In this document: piece after piece, positions 1-8,814 of the stretch
Position numbering within the stretch: position 1 is the first letter of the stretch
Layout of the letters: each line of letters starts with the position of its first letter
Source of the DNA: Bin55 sp965205965
Lineage (GTDB): Bacteria > Pseudomonadota > Gammaproteobacteria > Pseudomonadales > Azotimanducaceae
Length of the DNA stretch: 64,000 bases
Assembly: GCA_965205965.1 (NCBI GenBank)
Contig: CBDBHT010000007.1
Coordinates: 620,001-684,000 of the forward strand
Direction of reading: 5' to 3'
The notes under the pieces: model-generated
Seen by the model: the letters and a program-made list of their open reading frames with translations, nothing else
Database searches by the model: none
Told to the model about the DNA's origin: nothing
Program-made: the position numbers and the translations under genes

Positions 1-131
1 TCGGAAAGTGGCACCGAGGAAGGGGATCACCGGCAACGACAGCCCGCTAACGGAATAAAAAATCAGCGGATAACCAAGGCTCAAGACCAAATCCTTAACC
101 GAATGGCAAAATGCACTAAACGAATGCCATT
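1..131 (+). mobile_element. 3' end of a DruA-domain IS4-family element (cut by window edge)
   Basis: This stretch matches, in inverse orientation, the 3' end of the IS4-family element at 54576-60437. The last codons of the transposase read GKWHRGRGSPATTAR and stop at 48-50, against GKWQRGRGAPATR in the complete copy. The 3' untranslated part follows and ends in the terminal repeat AATGGCATTCG (read inward), finishing at 131. IS5 sequence starts at the next base, so this copy apparently inserted into an IS5 element. Most of the copy lies outside the window, so its intactness cannot be judged. Confidence 0.75.
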
Positions 132-705
132 GTCGTTCGGGGTGGGACCACGGGCGTGGCACCCTGTTCTTCCACCACCCGCCGCCGTCTGACCGTCCCT
201 CCTATAGGCGCGGTCCATCATCGGATGCTTCGGGTGCTTCAGACCGCTCTTCCGGAGCATCATGCCGATGCCCAGCGGACAGCGAGAAACTCCATGCCCA
301 ACGCTCGTCCAACACCAAGTAGATGAAGCTTGGTCGTCACCCCTTCGCGCGAGCGTCCGATACTTTGCGGACCCGTTTTTTAGACCGCCTGTCCCATCCG
401 CATATACCTTCACTGAGATGCTATCCGGCATCGCGGTCTCGGTGCCCGACAGCTACCCCCCCCCCCCCCCCCCCCCCGATCACGCCAACGCTCGAACACG
501 GCCGCCAGTACCCCACACTCCGCCCAGTGTGGGCCTCCCCATCTGGACGTACACCGTGTTCCAACGCCCATAGCACGCAGGCAGACTACGCTAGGGGCAA
601 CCGTGTTGCAAAACGTAAAGTAATTCCGTTCAGCACCCGCCGATGACCCCACCGGACATTGCCGCGGGGCTTCGGAAACAGATCCCGTATCTCGTCAATA
701 CCATA
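132..705 (-). mobile_element. IS5-family (IS427-like) transposase remnant
   Basis: The reverse strand is clearly related to the IS5 element at 11037-11875. It contains counterparts of the DSTSVKVHADGTG segment, the run of A before the frameshift point, and the N-terminal segment near 620-700 that matches the start of the 11097 gene. The reading frame is broken repeatedly, and a run of 22 C replaces part of the coding sequence. The right side ends at about 705, where IS630 sequence begins abruptly. No functional transposase can be made. The element is a dead insertion that later received other insertions on both sides. Confidence 0.75.
456..477. repeat. 22-base homopolymer C tract
   Basis: An uninterrupted run of 22 C lies inside the IS5 remnant. 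The homologous place in the better preserved IS5 copy (around 11330-11360) has no such run. This points to expansion by slippage in an unselected sequence, or to a sequencing or assembly artefact, since long C runs are error-prone. Confidence 0.85.
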
Positions 706-1040
706 CAACTTGAACACCCACAGAGGTGATTCGTTCTACGCCGCGCTCCCGGCGGCCGAAGCCAGTCGGCTAAACGACCGCATCCACTGGGTGCACACGC
801 CGAAACACGGGAGCTGGCTGAACGTCGCGGAACTGGAGTGCAGTGCAGTGTGCAGTGCACCGCACCGCACCGCTTGGATCGCCGGATCAAGAGCAGGGCT
901 TTGGTCACGTCGGCAACGGCGGCTTGGGCCGAGGAGCGCAATAGCGAACAGACCGGGGTCAACTGGCAGTTCGGCGTCGACGACGCGCGCATCAAACTGA
1001 ACACATCTATACCCGAAAATTAAAACTAGTTAAACTACTA
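706..1040 (+). mobile_element. IS630-family transposase 3' fragment (degenerate)
   Basis: The sequence encodes, with frameshifts, the C-terminal half of an IS630 DDE transposase: NLNTHRGDSFYAA, then HTPKHGSWLNVAELE, which carries the last acidic residue of the triad. A short GTGCA/CACCG repeat expansion at 838-870 disrupts the frame compared with the next copy. The fragment ends in the AAACTAGTTAAACTACTAG terminal repeat. It is about 90% similar by eye to 1277-1590, forming a direct repeat of the 3' end. Confidence 0.8.
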
Positions 1041-1589
1041 GTGGCGGAAGTCCGCGAGAAGTTACCGGTACGCCCCGGGTCGCCGGAGAAGTACGACACC
1101 CACTACCTCCGCCGGGGAGCATGCACGGTGTGGATGTTCGGCGAGCCGCTATCCGGCTGGCGGACGGTGGCTGTCACCAAACGGCGCACGACGTTGGATT
1201 GGGCGCAGCAAGTGCGCGCGCTGGCGAATCTGCCGTGTTACCGGGATGCGGAAACCATCACGCTGGTGTGCGACAACTTGAACACCCACAGCGGTGACTC
1301 GTTCTACGCCGCGTTCCCGGCGGCCGAAGCCAGTCGGCTGAACGACCGCATCCACTTGGTGCACACGCCGAAGCACGGGAGCTGGCTGAACGTTGCGGAA
1401 CTGGAGTTCAGTGCGTTGCACCACCAGTGCCTGGATCGCCGGATCGAGAGCAGGGCTTTAGTCACGTCGGAAACGGCGGCCTGGGCCGAGGAGCGCAATC
1501 GCGAACAGACCGGGGTCGACTGGCAGCTCAGCGTCGACGACGCGCACACCAAACTGAAGCATCTATACCCGAAAATTAAAACTAGTTAA
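1041..1589 (+). pseudogene. IS630-family transposase, 5'-truncated
   Basis: A 182-aa open frame with a GTG first codon encodes the C-terminal part of an IS630 transposase. It has the second catalytic Asp in VCDNLNTH and the third acidic residue in HGSWLNVAELEFS. The N-terminal helix-turn-helix and the first catalytic Asp (CMDE in the copy at 34222-35376) are missing, so it cannot be active. The 5' breakpoint lies at a CTAG shared between the element's terminal repeat and an internal site (GCTAGTGTCGG in the fuller copy). This suggests homologous or slippage recombination between tandem IS630 copies. The 3' terminal repeat is present at 1573-1597. Confidence 0.85.
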
Positions 1590-1597
1590 ACTACTAG

Positions 1598-2287
1598 ACT
1601 ACGTTCGTTCTCCATGTCCAATCTTATTTCTAGTCTATAAAGGGTGAGTCAAATCCAACCGTTTAAATATCCCGCAAATGTCCAGATAATATTCGCAGTC
1701 GCCGTTGTGCAGATATCAGATTTCGTTCGTCAAGCGTTGAAAGATTCCAATCCTAGGTATCATTCCATGGAATTAAAAAGTGCCCGTTCAGCATTTTGGA
1801 TACTCATGCTCCAACCTTTAAGTCGCTGTATGCTCAACTCAGCGAAATCATCGCTTATACTCGTAAGCCTAGTCAGTTCTTTGGTATAGCCGAGATCGCA
1901 TGTTCCGTACGAGTATATATGCCTCATTCACAAATTTCGGGACGGACTTCTTTCTCATTGGAATTTCTTTTTTGAAGCCGAGCAATTTTGTAGATGATGC
2001 GACGGCGAGTACGGGAAGCCCTTGTTGTATGAAATCTAAATTCAGACGTTAGTAGAGCCTCAGCTTCTCGTCGTGGTTCTCGTCGTGTATTACTTTGAAT
2101 CGATAACGTATGGAGGCCAAGTCATCTACGTCATCTCGGAATCTAGTTAGAATCTAATATAGAGAAAGTGTTTGTAGACTTGTAGCTTGTTTGAGGATTG
2201 CGTAAACCATTTAGAAGATCAAAATTTGTTTTTTTGAGAACAATGAATTTCCAAAGATATTATTATTAGATAACACCAACGAATGCA
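1598..2287. other. AT-rich intergenic region without a recognisable gene
   Basis: About 690 bases lie between the IS630 3' end and the PP2C gene. An 81-codon open frame at 1644-1889 resembles nothing I know and has no convincing ribosome binding site. The rest is stop-rich in all frames. The promoter of the PP2C-bolA pair should lie near the right end, but I cannot point to -35/-10 boxes with confidence. Confidence 0.6.
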
Positions 2288-3016
2288 GTGCAATTGCGAA
2301 TACTAGGACGTTCTTATAAAGGCCGAGTACGAAGTCGTAACGAAGATGCGTACTCATATATCGAGGACCTCGGCATCTGTATGGTTGCAGATGGCATGGG
2401 GGGTGCGAATGCAGGGCATATCGCTGCGAAGTTAGCGGTTGATCAAGTCACCACCTATTTACAGCTGGTTGACGAAGAAAGGAAGATCGAGATCCAGGAT
2501 CTGTCCAGTGCCTTAGCAGAAGCCAATCACAAAGTTTTTGATACTGCCGCTCGTCTTGAAAAATTTCGCGGCATGGGAACTACAATCGTACTTGCGATGA
2601 ATTTTGAGCAAGAACTGGCTTTCTGCCATACTGGCGATTCGCGGGCGTACTTGTTTAGAAATGGGATGTTGTCTCAAGTAACGAAAGACCACAGCGTGAC
2701 TCAGGATTGGATCGAACAGGGAAGGATGTCTGAAAAAGAAGCAAGAGTGTCGGCACACCGTTCGGTGCTCACAAAAGCTATCGGGATAGAACACTTTGTT
2801 GATCCGGAGATGACCGTTCTGCGGAAAAAACCGGACGATGTGCTACTGTTGTGTACGGATGGATTATCGGACGTTGTTCCGGATAAGGAAATTTCGGCGA
2901 TACTTGTAGCTCACAAGGATAATCATGCGAATGCGCTGCTGTCGCTGATCCAAGCAGCTGATCGATTAGGAAGCAGAGATAACATTACCGCTCTCATAGC
3001 GGACAACTTAGGATGA
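2288..3016 (+). CDS. PP2C-family protein serine/threonine phosphatase
   Basis: This 242-aa protein has the length and motif order of a bacterial Stp/PrpC phosphatase. Such enzymes are cytosolic, metal-dependent and remove phosphate from Ser/Thr. Visible motifs are GRVRSRNEDAY near residue 12 (metal-binding acidic residue), MVADGMGG near 33, TGDSRAYLFR near 115, CTDGLSDVV near 195 and SRDNITALI near the end. GTG at 2288 is the only start that keeps the first motif intact; the nearby ATG at 2283 is in another frame. The stop overlaps the bolA start by four bases, so the two are probably co-transcribed. No partner Hanks-type kinase is in the window, so its substrate is unknown. Confidence 0.93.
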   Translation: MQLRILGRSYKGRVRSRNEDAYSYIEDLGICMVADGMGGANAGHIAAKLAVDQVTTYLQLVDEERKIEIQDLSSALAEANHKVFDTAARLEKFRGMGTTIVLAMNFEQELAFCHTGDSRAYLFRNGMLSQVTKDHSVTQDWIEQGRMSEKEARVSAHRSVLTKAIGIEHFVDPEMTVLRKKPDDVLLLCTDGLSDVVPDKEISAILVAHKDNHANALLSLIQAADRLGSRDNITALIADNLG

Positions 3017-3327
3017 TTATTCAACGGCAAATTGAAGCAAAACTGCTGGCACTCAGCCCTTTGCATCTTGAGGTTGAGAATGAGAGCAGTAAGCACAGTG
3101 TACCGTCTGGTTCCGAATCACATTTTAAAGTGACCATTGTGACTAACCAATTTGATTCCATGCCTCTTATTGAGCGACACCGATGGATCAACGATTTATT
3201 ACACGAGGAACTTCATGGTCCGCTCCATGCACTTTCCATTCATGCGTACACCGAGGTTGATTGGCAGCGTCGGGTTGGCAGGGTGCCAATGACTCCGCCT
3301 TGCCTAGGCGGTAGCAAGGAATCATAG
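3013..3327 (+). CDS. bolA: BolA-family protein
   Basis: This 104-aa protein has the small class II KH-like fold pattern of BolA. An N-terminal helix with QIEAKLLALSP is followed by LEVENESSKHSV, a beta strand with HFKVTIVTNQF, and the conserved RHRWINDLLHEEL helix leading into HGPLHALSIHAYT. BolA proteins pair with monothiol glutaredoxins in iron-sulfur handling and can influence transcription and envelope shape. The invariant His of the RHR-x-I segment is present. Its ATG overlaps the phosphatase stop codon (ATGA), indicating translational coupling. The last 20 residues are a low-complexity tail without family similarity. Confidence 0.9.
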   Translation: MIIQRQIEAKLLALSPLHLEVENESSKHSVPSGSESHFKVTIVTNQFDSMPLIERHRWINDLLHEELHGPLHALSIHAYTEVDWQRRVGRVPMTPPCLGGSKES

Positions 3328-3352
3328 AGTTGAACGGCAATAGCATTGAACA

Positions 3353-4279
3353 ATGTGGGTAGCGTCGTTCTATCGTTTTATCCCAATCAATCGTCCTGAC
3401 TATCTTCAGGGTGAACTTTTTCAGTCTTATACATCGCTCGGAATAGTCGGTACTGTGTTGATTGCTTGGGAAGGTATCAATGCAACGATAGCTCATGCAG
3501 AGAGGTCCGTGCTACAGGATGGCATTAATAATCTAATGGCACGTACCCGGCTTGATCTAAGAACCGTGAAATGGTCGAACGCAAATCCTGGTAATTCGGT
3601 TTTTCGGCGCCTCAAGATCCAGATGAGACATGAAATCGTAGCGTTCGAAGGAGCGTTTGATTTTTCCATGTCCCAACCTCAATGGGTTTCAGCAGAGGAA
3701 TGGAATGCGCTACTCCGTGATCCCGATATCACGATTGTTGACGTGAGAAATGGTTACGAAGCGGAAATGGGGTGGTTTCCTGATGCTATTTCGCCCAAAA
3801 CTAAAACCTTTCGTGAATTTCCTGATTTTGTCGAGGACCAATTGTTGGATAGAGAAGCACCAGTAGCGATGTATTGCACAGGGGGTATCCGATGTGAAAA
3901 GGCCGCCAACTGGATGATAGCACGCGGCTATGAAAACGTTCATGTCTTGGATGGTGGAGTCCTCAATTATCTTGCCAATGTCACGGACGAATCGAATGCT
4001 TGGATCGGCGAATGCTTCGTTTTCGATCAGCGAGTTTCAATTAACTGGAATCTACAGCAGGGATCGTATGAGCAGTGTTGCGCATGTCGGAGGCCTCTGT
4101 CTCCCGATGACAAAAAAGCACCCAACTACGTGCCGGGAGTGAGTTGTAGTCGGTGTTATCTGGACGTTAATGATGGTCGTAAAGCCGCATTCAAAGAAAG
4201 GTTCAAGCAAGAAGCGATTGCCCGGTCACGAGGGACCAAACACCTCGGCTATGGTCCAAACGGGTGCCAAACTGAATAG
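3353..4279 (+). CDS. trhO: tRNA uridine(34) hydroxylase, rhodanese-domain protein TrhO
   Basis: This 308-aa protein belongs to the TrhO/YceA family, which forms 5-hydroxyuridine at the wobble position of certain tRNAs. It starts with the family's N-terminal acylphosphatase-like domain (ASFYRFIPI, then GTVLIAWEGINATIA). Next is a rhodanese domain at about 120-220 with VDVRNGYEAEMGWF and the active-site loop CTGGIRCEKAANWM, whose Cys is the expected nucleophile. A C-terminal Cys-rich segment (CCACRRPLSPDD, CSRCY) resembles a zinc site. The length is normal. Its 3' end overlaps the opposing esterase gene by 77 bases. It is read in the same direction as bolA after a 25-base gap. Confidence 0.93.
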   Translation: MWVASFYRFIPINRPDYLQGELFQSYTSLGIVGTVLIAWEGINATIAHAERSVLQDGINNLMARTRLDLRTVKWSNANPGNSVFRRLKIQMRHEIVAFEGAFDFSMSQPQWVSAEEWNALLRDPDITIVDVRNGYEAEMGWFPDAISPKTKTFREFPDFVEDQLLDREAPVAMYCTGGIRCEKAANWMIARGYENVHVLDGGVLNYLANVTDESNAWIGECFVFDQRVSINWNLQQGSYEQCCACRRPLSPDDKKAPNYVPGVSCSRCYLDVNDGRKAAFKERFKQEAIARSRGTKHLGYGPNGCQTE

Positions 4280-4946
4280 CAGAACTTACCTGAGAACCGC
4301 GCTCGCGTTGTTTCTTTGTTATTGCTCTGACGATAAATTCATAGACGTTTTCTAGTAATAACCTTTGCGCTTTTGAATTCGGATGGATGCCGTCCGCTTG
4401 CATTAGAGATCTATCAGTCGCAACGTTTTCTAGAAAGAAAGGTACTAGCACACTTTGCGTCGACTGTGCTACATGTGGATAAATATTTCTGAAATTTCGT
4501 GTGTAGCGCGGGCCGTGACTTGGTGGCAACTGCATACCAGCTATAACTACCGACGCGCCTGCTTCCTGTGCGAGTTCAACCATTTGTGTTAAGTTCTGCT
4601 CAATGTGTTGTACAGGGTAGCCTCGTAGTCCATCGTTCCCACCCAGTTCAATCAACACAACATCGGGTCTGTGTGCATTCAGTGCCATCGGTAATTTTTC
4701 TAATGCACCCTTGGTAGTTTCACCACTCTGGCTAAAATTGACGACCTTGGCCCTTATGTTTTTGCGCATTAACTCCTGCTGCAGAAGTGCTACCCATCCT
4801 TCATTTTCTGGGATACCGTATGATGCACTCAAACTGTTGCCCAACACTAATACAATTGGAACATTGCTCTCATCGGCGGCACTAACGGTAAGTACTATTA
4901 ACAACGGGAGCAGCAGCGTTATTAACCCTTTGTGAAGCGATTGCAT
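4203..4946 (-). CDS. tesA: TesA-like GDSL-family arylesterase / lysophospholipase
   Basis: This 247-aa SGNH hydrolase has an N-terminal signal peptide ending near VSAAD, so it should act in the periplasm on thioesters or lysophospholipids. Block I reads VLGNSLSASYGIP with the nucleophile Ser kept, but the usual Asp of GDSL is Asn. The oxyanion block GGNDGLRG and the catalytic pair in ADGIHPN are present. About 35 C-terminal residues exceed the usual family length, and they are the part that overlaps trhO. Its ATG shares bases with the divergent ybbA ATG, the same tesA/ybbA/ybbP neighbourhood as in Escherichia coli. Confidence 0.88.
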   Translation of the reverse strand: MQSLHKGLITLLLPLLIVLTVSAADESNVPIVLVLGNSLSASYGIPENEGWVALLQQELMRKNIRAKVVNFSQSGETTKGALEKLPMALNAHRPDVVLIELGGNDGLRGYPVQHIEQNLTQMVELAQEAGASVVIAGMQLPPSHGPRYTRNFRNIYPHVAQSTQSVLVPFFLENVATDRSLMQADGIHPNSKAQRLLLENVYEFIVRAITKKQRERGSQVSSAIQFGTRLDHSRGVWSLVTGQSLLA

Positions 4947-5616
4947 GACCTTTCCTATTATTCGCGCTCAGAACTTGGTAAAGAGAGTAGCAATGAGCGA
5001 AGACGAACTCATAATACTAGATAGTGTCGATATTGAAGTTATCAAGGGTGAATCGTTAGCCATTGTCGGTGAGTCAGGTTCGGGAAAGACTACGCTCTTA
5101 GGATTACTAGCAGGATTAGACTTGCCCACATCGGGGACTATTTGGCTAGATGGAGATGAGGTCACCGCAATGACGGAAGAACAGCGGGCTAAAGTACGTG
5201 GACGCGCCGTTGGTTTTGTGTTTCAGACGTTTCAACTAATCGATAGTCTCACTGCACTAGAAAACGTCATGCTTCCGGCTGAACTGCGCAGAGAAGATGA
5301 CGCTAGAAACGAAGCAACACGATTTCTCGATCGAGTGGGACTTAAATATAGGCTGTCCCACTACCCTAAACAGCTATCATGCGGGGAACGGCAACGTGTA
5401 GCTATTGCAAGAGCATTTGCATCGAATCCACGGGTACTTTTTGCGGATGAGCCGACCGGGAATTTGGATACGGCTACGGGACGTCGTATCGCTAATCTAC
5501 TTTTCGACTTGAACCAGGAATCGAGTACCACTTTGATCTTGGTGACGCACGATATGAGTCTCGCTAACCGTTGCACGGACCGAATGGAACTGTCTGGTGG
5601 CAGAGTTGTATCATGA
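4945..5616 (+). CDS. ybbA: ABC transporter ATP-binding protein YbbA
   Basis: This 223-aa ATPase belongs to the MacB/LolD-like group. It carries Walker A GESGSGKTT, Q-loop FQTFQ, signature LSCGERQRVAIARA (Cys in place of the usual second Gly), Walker B VLFADEPTGNLD and the switch His in VTHD. The ATG at 4945 was chosen because the residues before the internal Met-17 (IIRAQNLVKRV) match the usual N-terminus of YbbA. Its stop overlaps the permease start as ATGA. With YbbP it forms an inner-membrane complex of the FtsX type. Its partner and substrate are not established, though the linkage to TesA is conserved. Confidence 0.92.
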   Translation: MTFPIIRAQNLVKRVAMSEDELIILDSVDIEVIKGESLAIVGESGSGKTTLLGLLAGLDLPTSGTIWLDGDEVTAMTEEQRAKVRGRAVGFVFQTFQLIDSLTALENVMLPAELRREDDARNEATRFLDRVGLKYRLSHYPKQLSCGERQRVAIARAFASNPRVLFADEPTGNLDTATGRRIANLLFDLNQESSTTLILVTHDMSLANRCTDRMELSGGRVVS

Positions 5617-8108
5617 ATTTCAAGCTCATTCTGCGTCTTGTACTCCGTGATTGGCGTGCGGGAGAACTGCGGTTACTGATGTCCGCGATTATTATCGCGG
5701 TCGGCACCGTCACGTCGGCCACTATGTTCGTGAGCCGATTTTTAGAAGCGATGGAATTGGAATCAAGCAGTTTCATGGCGGCGGATCGGTCCATCAGCGG
5801 AGGTATGCCAATCCCCGATTCGTTTCGTGGCCCTGCTGCAAAACTGGGTCTTCAAATATCGGATTCCTTATTGTTCGTGTCTATGGTGGTTCCTACAGAA
5901 GGCCCAGAAAGAACACATTTGGTAAGTGTTAAGGCGGTTGATGCGGCGTACCCGTTACGAGGAAAGTTGCTAGTTTCAGATAAGCCGTATGGCGAGATCT
6001 TGCCAACCGAGGACATTCCGGAACCTGGCACGGTATGGCTTGATAGGCGGCTATTTCCAGCCTTAGGCGTTGAGAAAGGGGATTCTGTTCGTGTGGGTTA
6101 TAAGCAGCTTGTCGTCACTCAAGTACTGGCGTCTGATCCAGACAGGTCGGGTAGGTTTTTCGACTTTGGCCCTCGTTTACTGATGCGAATTGAAGATATA
6201 CCAGCAACAAAAGTGATCCAGCCAGGAAGCAACATTGATTATAGAATGTTGCTCGCAGGTCCAAGAGACAACCTGCGGCTATTCCATGATCAAATTCGTG
6301 CTGAACTATCGCCAAATTTTCAATGGCGGAACATCCGTGATGCAGTTCCTCGGCTTGGCCGTGCTTTAAATCGTGCTGAACGCTTTCTTTTGTTAGGTGG
6401 TTCGCTCGCTGTTCTTCTAGCTGGTGTTGCCATTGCATTGACGTCACGCAGATATGCGAAACGACACTATGATCACGTGGGGATACTCAAAACGCTGGGG
6501 GCTACGCCGGGCGACATCCAATGGGCTTACTTTGGTGTACTTTGGGTCGTAGCTTGTATCGGTGTCGTTATAGGTGTCGCACTTGGCACGCTTCTGCACT
6601 TTGGATTGATCACCGCTCTTAAGCCGTATCTACCTGCCGAGCTACCATTGCCAAGCCCCCGTCCGTTCGTTGTTGGTGCCGTCACTGGGTTCGTTTGTCT
6701 GCTGACGTTTGCGTTGCCCCCGATAATTGCACTTCGTCGTGTATCTCCCTTACGCGTCATCCGTCGTGACTTGAGTAACATGGCAACTCCTTCAGTTATT
6801 ACTAACTCCATTGCGATTCTGGGAAGTTTTGGGCTTTTATTCTGGTATAGCGATGGTTTTTGGCTTACCGTCTGGACACTAACTGGAATTTTGCTGGTAC
6901 TTCTAGGATTTGCGGTCGTCGGTATTGTATTGCTGCGTGGGGGGAGAGTCATCGGCATGCACGCGGGCAATGCTTGGCGACTTGCGCTCGCGGGTCTTCA
7001 GCGGGCGTACAAAGAAAATCTTGTTCAGATTCTAATGTTCGGTCTAGCGATCATGCTTTTGTTCATTCTCCTGTTGGTTCGAACTTCTTTGATTGAAGAA
7101 TGGAAGATGCAGCTTCCAGAGAATACACCAAACCATTGGCTGTTGAATGTCGGGTCACATGAGGTTGATCGCATCCGAAGAGTATTGGATGAAAACGCAG
7201 TTTACGACGGACGACTTTATCCACTTATAGGGGGACGTGTGACCAAGGTGAATGATGTGCCTACTCGCGAATATGTCCGTTCTTTAGTACCACCGCGCGG
7301 ATGGGGATTGGAGTCTGAACGACGATTGACTTGGATGCGAGAAAAACCAGACGACAACGAGCTAGTCAGAGGAGAGTGGTGGGACCCGGATACGGCTGAG
7401 TTTCTCGCTTCGCTTGAATTCGGTTATGCGACTCGTTGGGGATTAGACATTGATGACGAACTAGAAATCACCGCTGGTGGTAAGTCGATTCGTGCAAGAG
7501 TCGCTAATATTCGTACGGTAGAGAGGGGTGAAATTGGTCCGTTTTTCTTTATAGCACTCAGTCCGCCAGCACTCGACAGGGTACCCGCGACCTACATGGG
7601 TAGTTTTTTTCTACCTCCGACACGTAATCAGGTACTAATCGATCTTCTGCGCGATTTTCCGACGGTGACCATCATTGACGTTGATTCAATAATCCAGCAA
7701 ATGCAGACCATTATTTCTCGCGTAACCAGTGCCGCCGAATGGATTCTACTGCTTATTTTTGCCTCAGGAGTTCTGGTACTTATAGCGTCGATTCAAGCAA
7801 GTCAGGATCGTCGGATGAAAGAATATGCTTTGATTCGCACGCTTGGGGGTAGTCGGAAGCTGATATCCGGGGCACTAGCAATTGAATTTGCCGCGTTGGG
7901 AATATTCGCTGGCTTGGTTGGTGTAATGGGGGCAGAACTTACTGCGTATCTTTTAGCAACGAAGGTCTTCGAATTTGACTACAACGTACATCCGTGGGTT
8001 TGGGTATCTGGTCCCTTAATCGGGTCCGTGTTGATTACAACCGTCGGTTATGTCGGTACACGTAAGCTAGTGAATGTGCCTCCTGCGTCAATATTACGTG
8101 ACTTGTAA
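5613..8108 (+). CDS. ybbP: FtsX-like permease YbbP
   Basis: This 831-aa inner-membrane protein has duplicated FtsX-type permease modules. There is one N-terminal transmembrane segment (LLMSAIIIAVGTVTSATM), a large periplasmic domain, then a membrane block at about 255-470 with the FtsX signature HVGILKTLGATPGDIQWAY. A second periplasmic domain follows, and a final block carries EYALIRTLGGSRKLISG. Length and layout fit the YbbP/YcfU-like family. The ATG at 5613 overlaps the ybbA stop. An upstream in-frame start at 5571 is possible but would lie deep inside ybbA and adds a non-family extension. It probably works with YbbA on envelope lipids or lipoproteins (inference). Confidence 0.9.
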   Translation: MNFKLILRLVLRDWRAGELRLLMSAIIIAVGTVTSATMFVSRFLEAMELESSSFMAADRSISGGMPIPDSFRGPAAKLGLQISDSLLFVSMVVPTEGPERTHLVSVKAVDAAYPLRGKLLVSDKPYGEILPTEDIPEPGTVWLDRRLFPALGVEKGDSVRVGYKQLVVTQVLASDPDRSGRFFDFGPRLLMRIEDIPATKVIQPGSNIDYRMLLAGPRDNLRLFHDQIRAELSPNFQWRNIRDAVPRLGRALNRAERFLLLGGSLAVLLAGVAIALTSRRYAKRHYDHVGILKTLGATPGDIQWAYFGVLWVVACIGVVIGVALGTLLHFGLITALKPYLPAELPLPSPRPFVVGAVTGFVCLLTFALPPIIALRRVSPLRVIRRDLSNMATPSVITNSIAILGSFGLLFWYSDGFWLTVWTLTGILLVLLGFAVVGIVLLRGGRVIGMHAGNAWRLALAGLQRAYKENLVQILMFGLAIMLLFILLLVRTSLIEEWKMQLPENTPNHWLLNVGSHEVDRIRRVLDENAVYDGRLYPLIGGRVTKVNDVPTREYVRSLVPPRGWGLESERRLTWMREKPDDNELVRGEWWDPDTAEFLASLEFGYATRWGLDIDDELEITAGGKSIRARVANIRTVERGEIGPFFFIALSPPALDRVPATYMGSFFLPPTRNQVLIDLLRDFPTVTIIDVDSIIQQMQTIISRVTSAAEWILLLIFASGVLVLIASIQASQDRRMKEYALIRTLGGSRKLISGALAIEFAALGIFAGLVGVMGAELTAYLLATKVFEFDYNVHPWVWVSGPLIGSVLITTVGYVGTRKLVNVPPASILRDL

Positions 8109-8814
8109 TACATGGATAATTCCTTAGTTTCGTATTCTGAGTATTGATGAGAGGTGGCTCAATTGTCATTAAGTGTTGAAAGTCGCGTAACCACTTGACA
8201 GTGAATGAACATGACCCCATGTACAGATGTATAAACAGTATATGACGTCATGTCCCATGGATGTACAGGAGTTTTCGCGGCTTCAAGCCGCTCTCGCCCC
8301 TTTATTCACTCCCCGAGCCATACCGAGATGTCTAGTACGAAATCCCGTGATTCGGCATCTTTTATCTCGAAAGGTCCGCCAAGTTGCAGGTGTAAATAAG
8401 TCGAGGAAATATCTCAAGGTGCACCTTCTTCGATTAGATTTATTCTAGCGAAATAGCGCATAAAGATTAGCTTGGTCATTAAATAGGGTTGTACATCTGG
8501 ACACCTCTATTTACTTGAGACAATGAGAAGTAAGCAATCCTCACATCATGACAAATCATACACTTATATCAGGCATGATTCGTCAAAATAGCAGTAAATA
8601 GAGGTGTCCATCTACATCGGGATGATCGTGCCAAAAAACGCCTTATAGAGTGAATCATGTTCGCCGTCAAAGACCAAAAAGTGCATTTCTGACCATCTTC
8701 TTGGTGGAATTTCTTTAGCCCTTATTTCTCATATATGGATGGCTTGGGTGCGATGTATATGCGTGTAAGTCGTTGATACAACGAAGTTGATTGGGCTTTT
8801 CTGGGGGGAAGGGG
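8109..8814. other. Intergenic region with no recognisable gene
   Basis: About 700 bases follow ybbP. A 73-codon frame at 8227-8448 has no family resemblance. The region contains an 18-base perfect inverted repeat (8498-8515 / 8593-8610, listed separately). The right part leads into IS1380 remnant sequence. I see no RNA gene. Confidence 0.55.
8498..8610. repeat. Short element bounded by an 18-bp perfect inverted repeat
   Basis: TGGACACCTCTATTTACT at 8498-8515 is repeated as its exact complement at 8593-8610, enclosing 77 AT-rich bases. The enclosed part has no coding frame. It could be a miniature transposable element, a large cruciform or a regulatory site. No target duplication outside the arms is obvious, and I saw no second copy in the window. 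Confidence 0.7.

Noticed and set aside
1644..1889. 81-codon open frame as a gene
   Set aside because: No ribosome binding site, no family features, in AT-rich spacer sequence.
5571..5612. Upstream ATG as the ybbP start
   Set aside because: It would add 14 residues encoded within ybbA. ATG 5613 overlaps the ybbA stop in the usual ATGA manner and starts directly before the first membrane segment.
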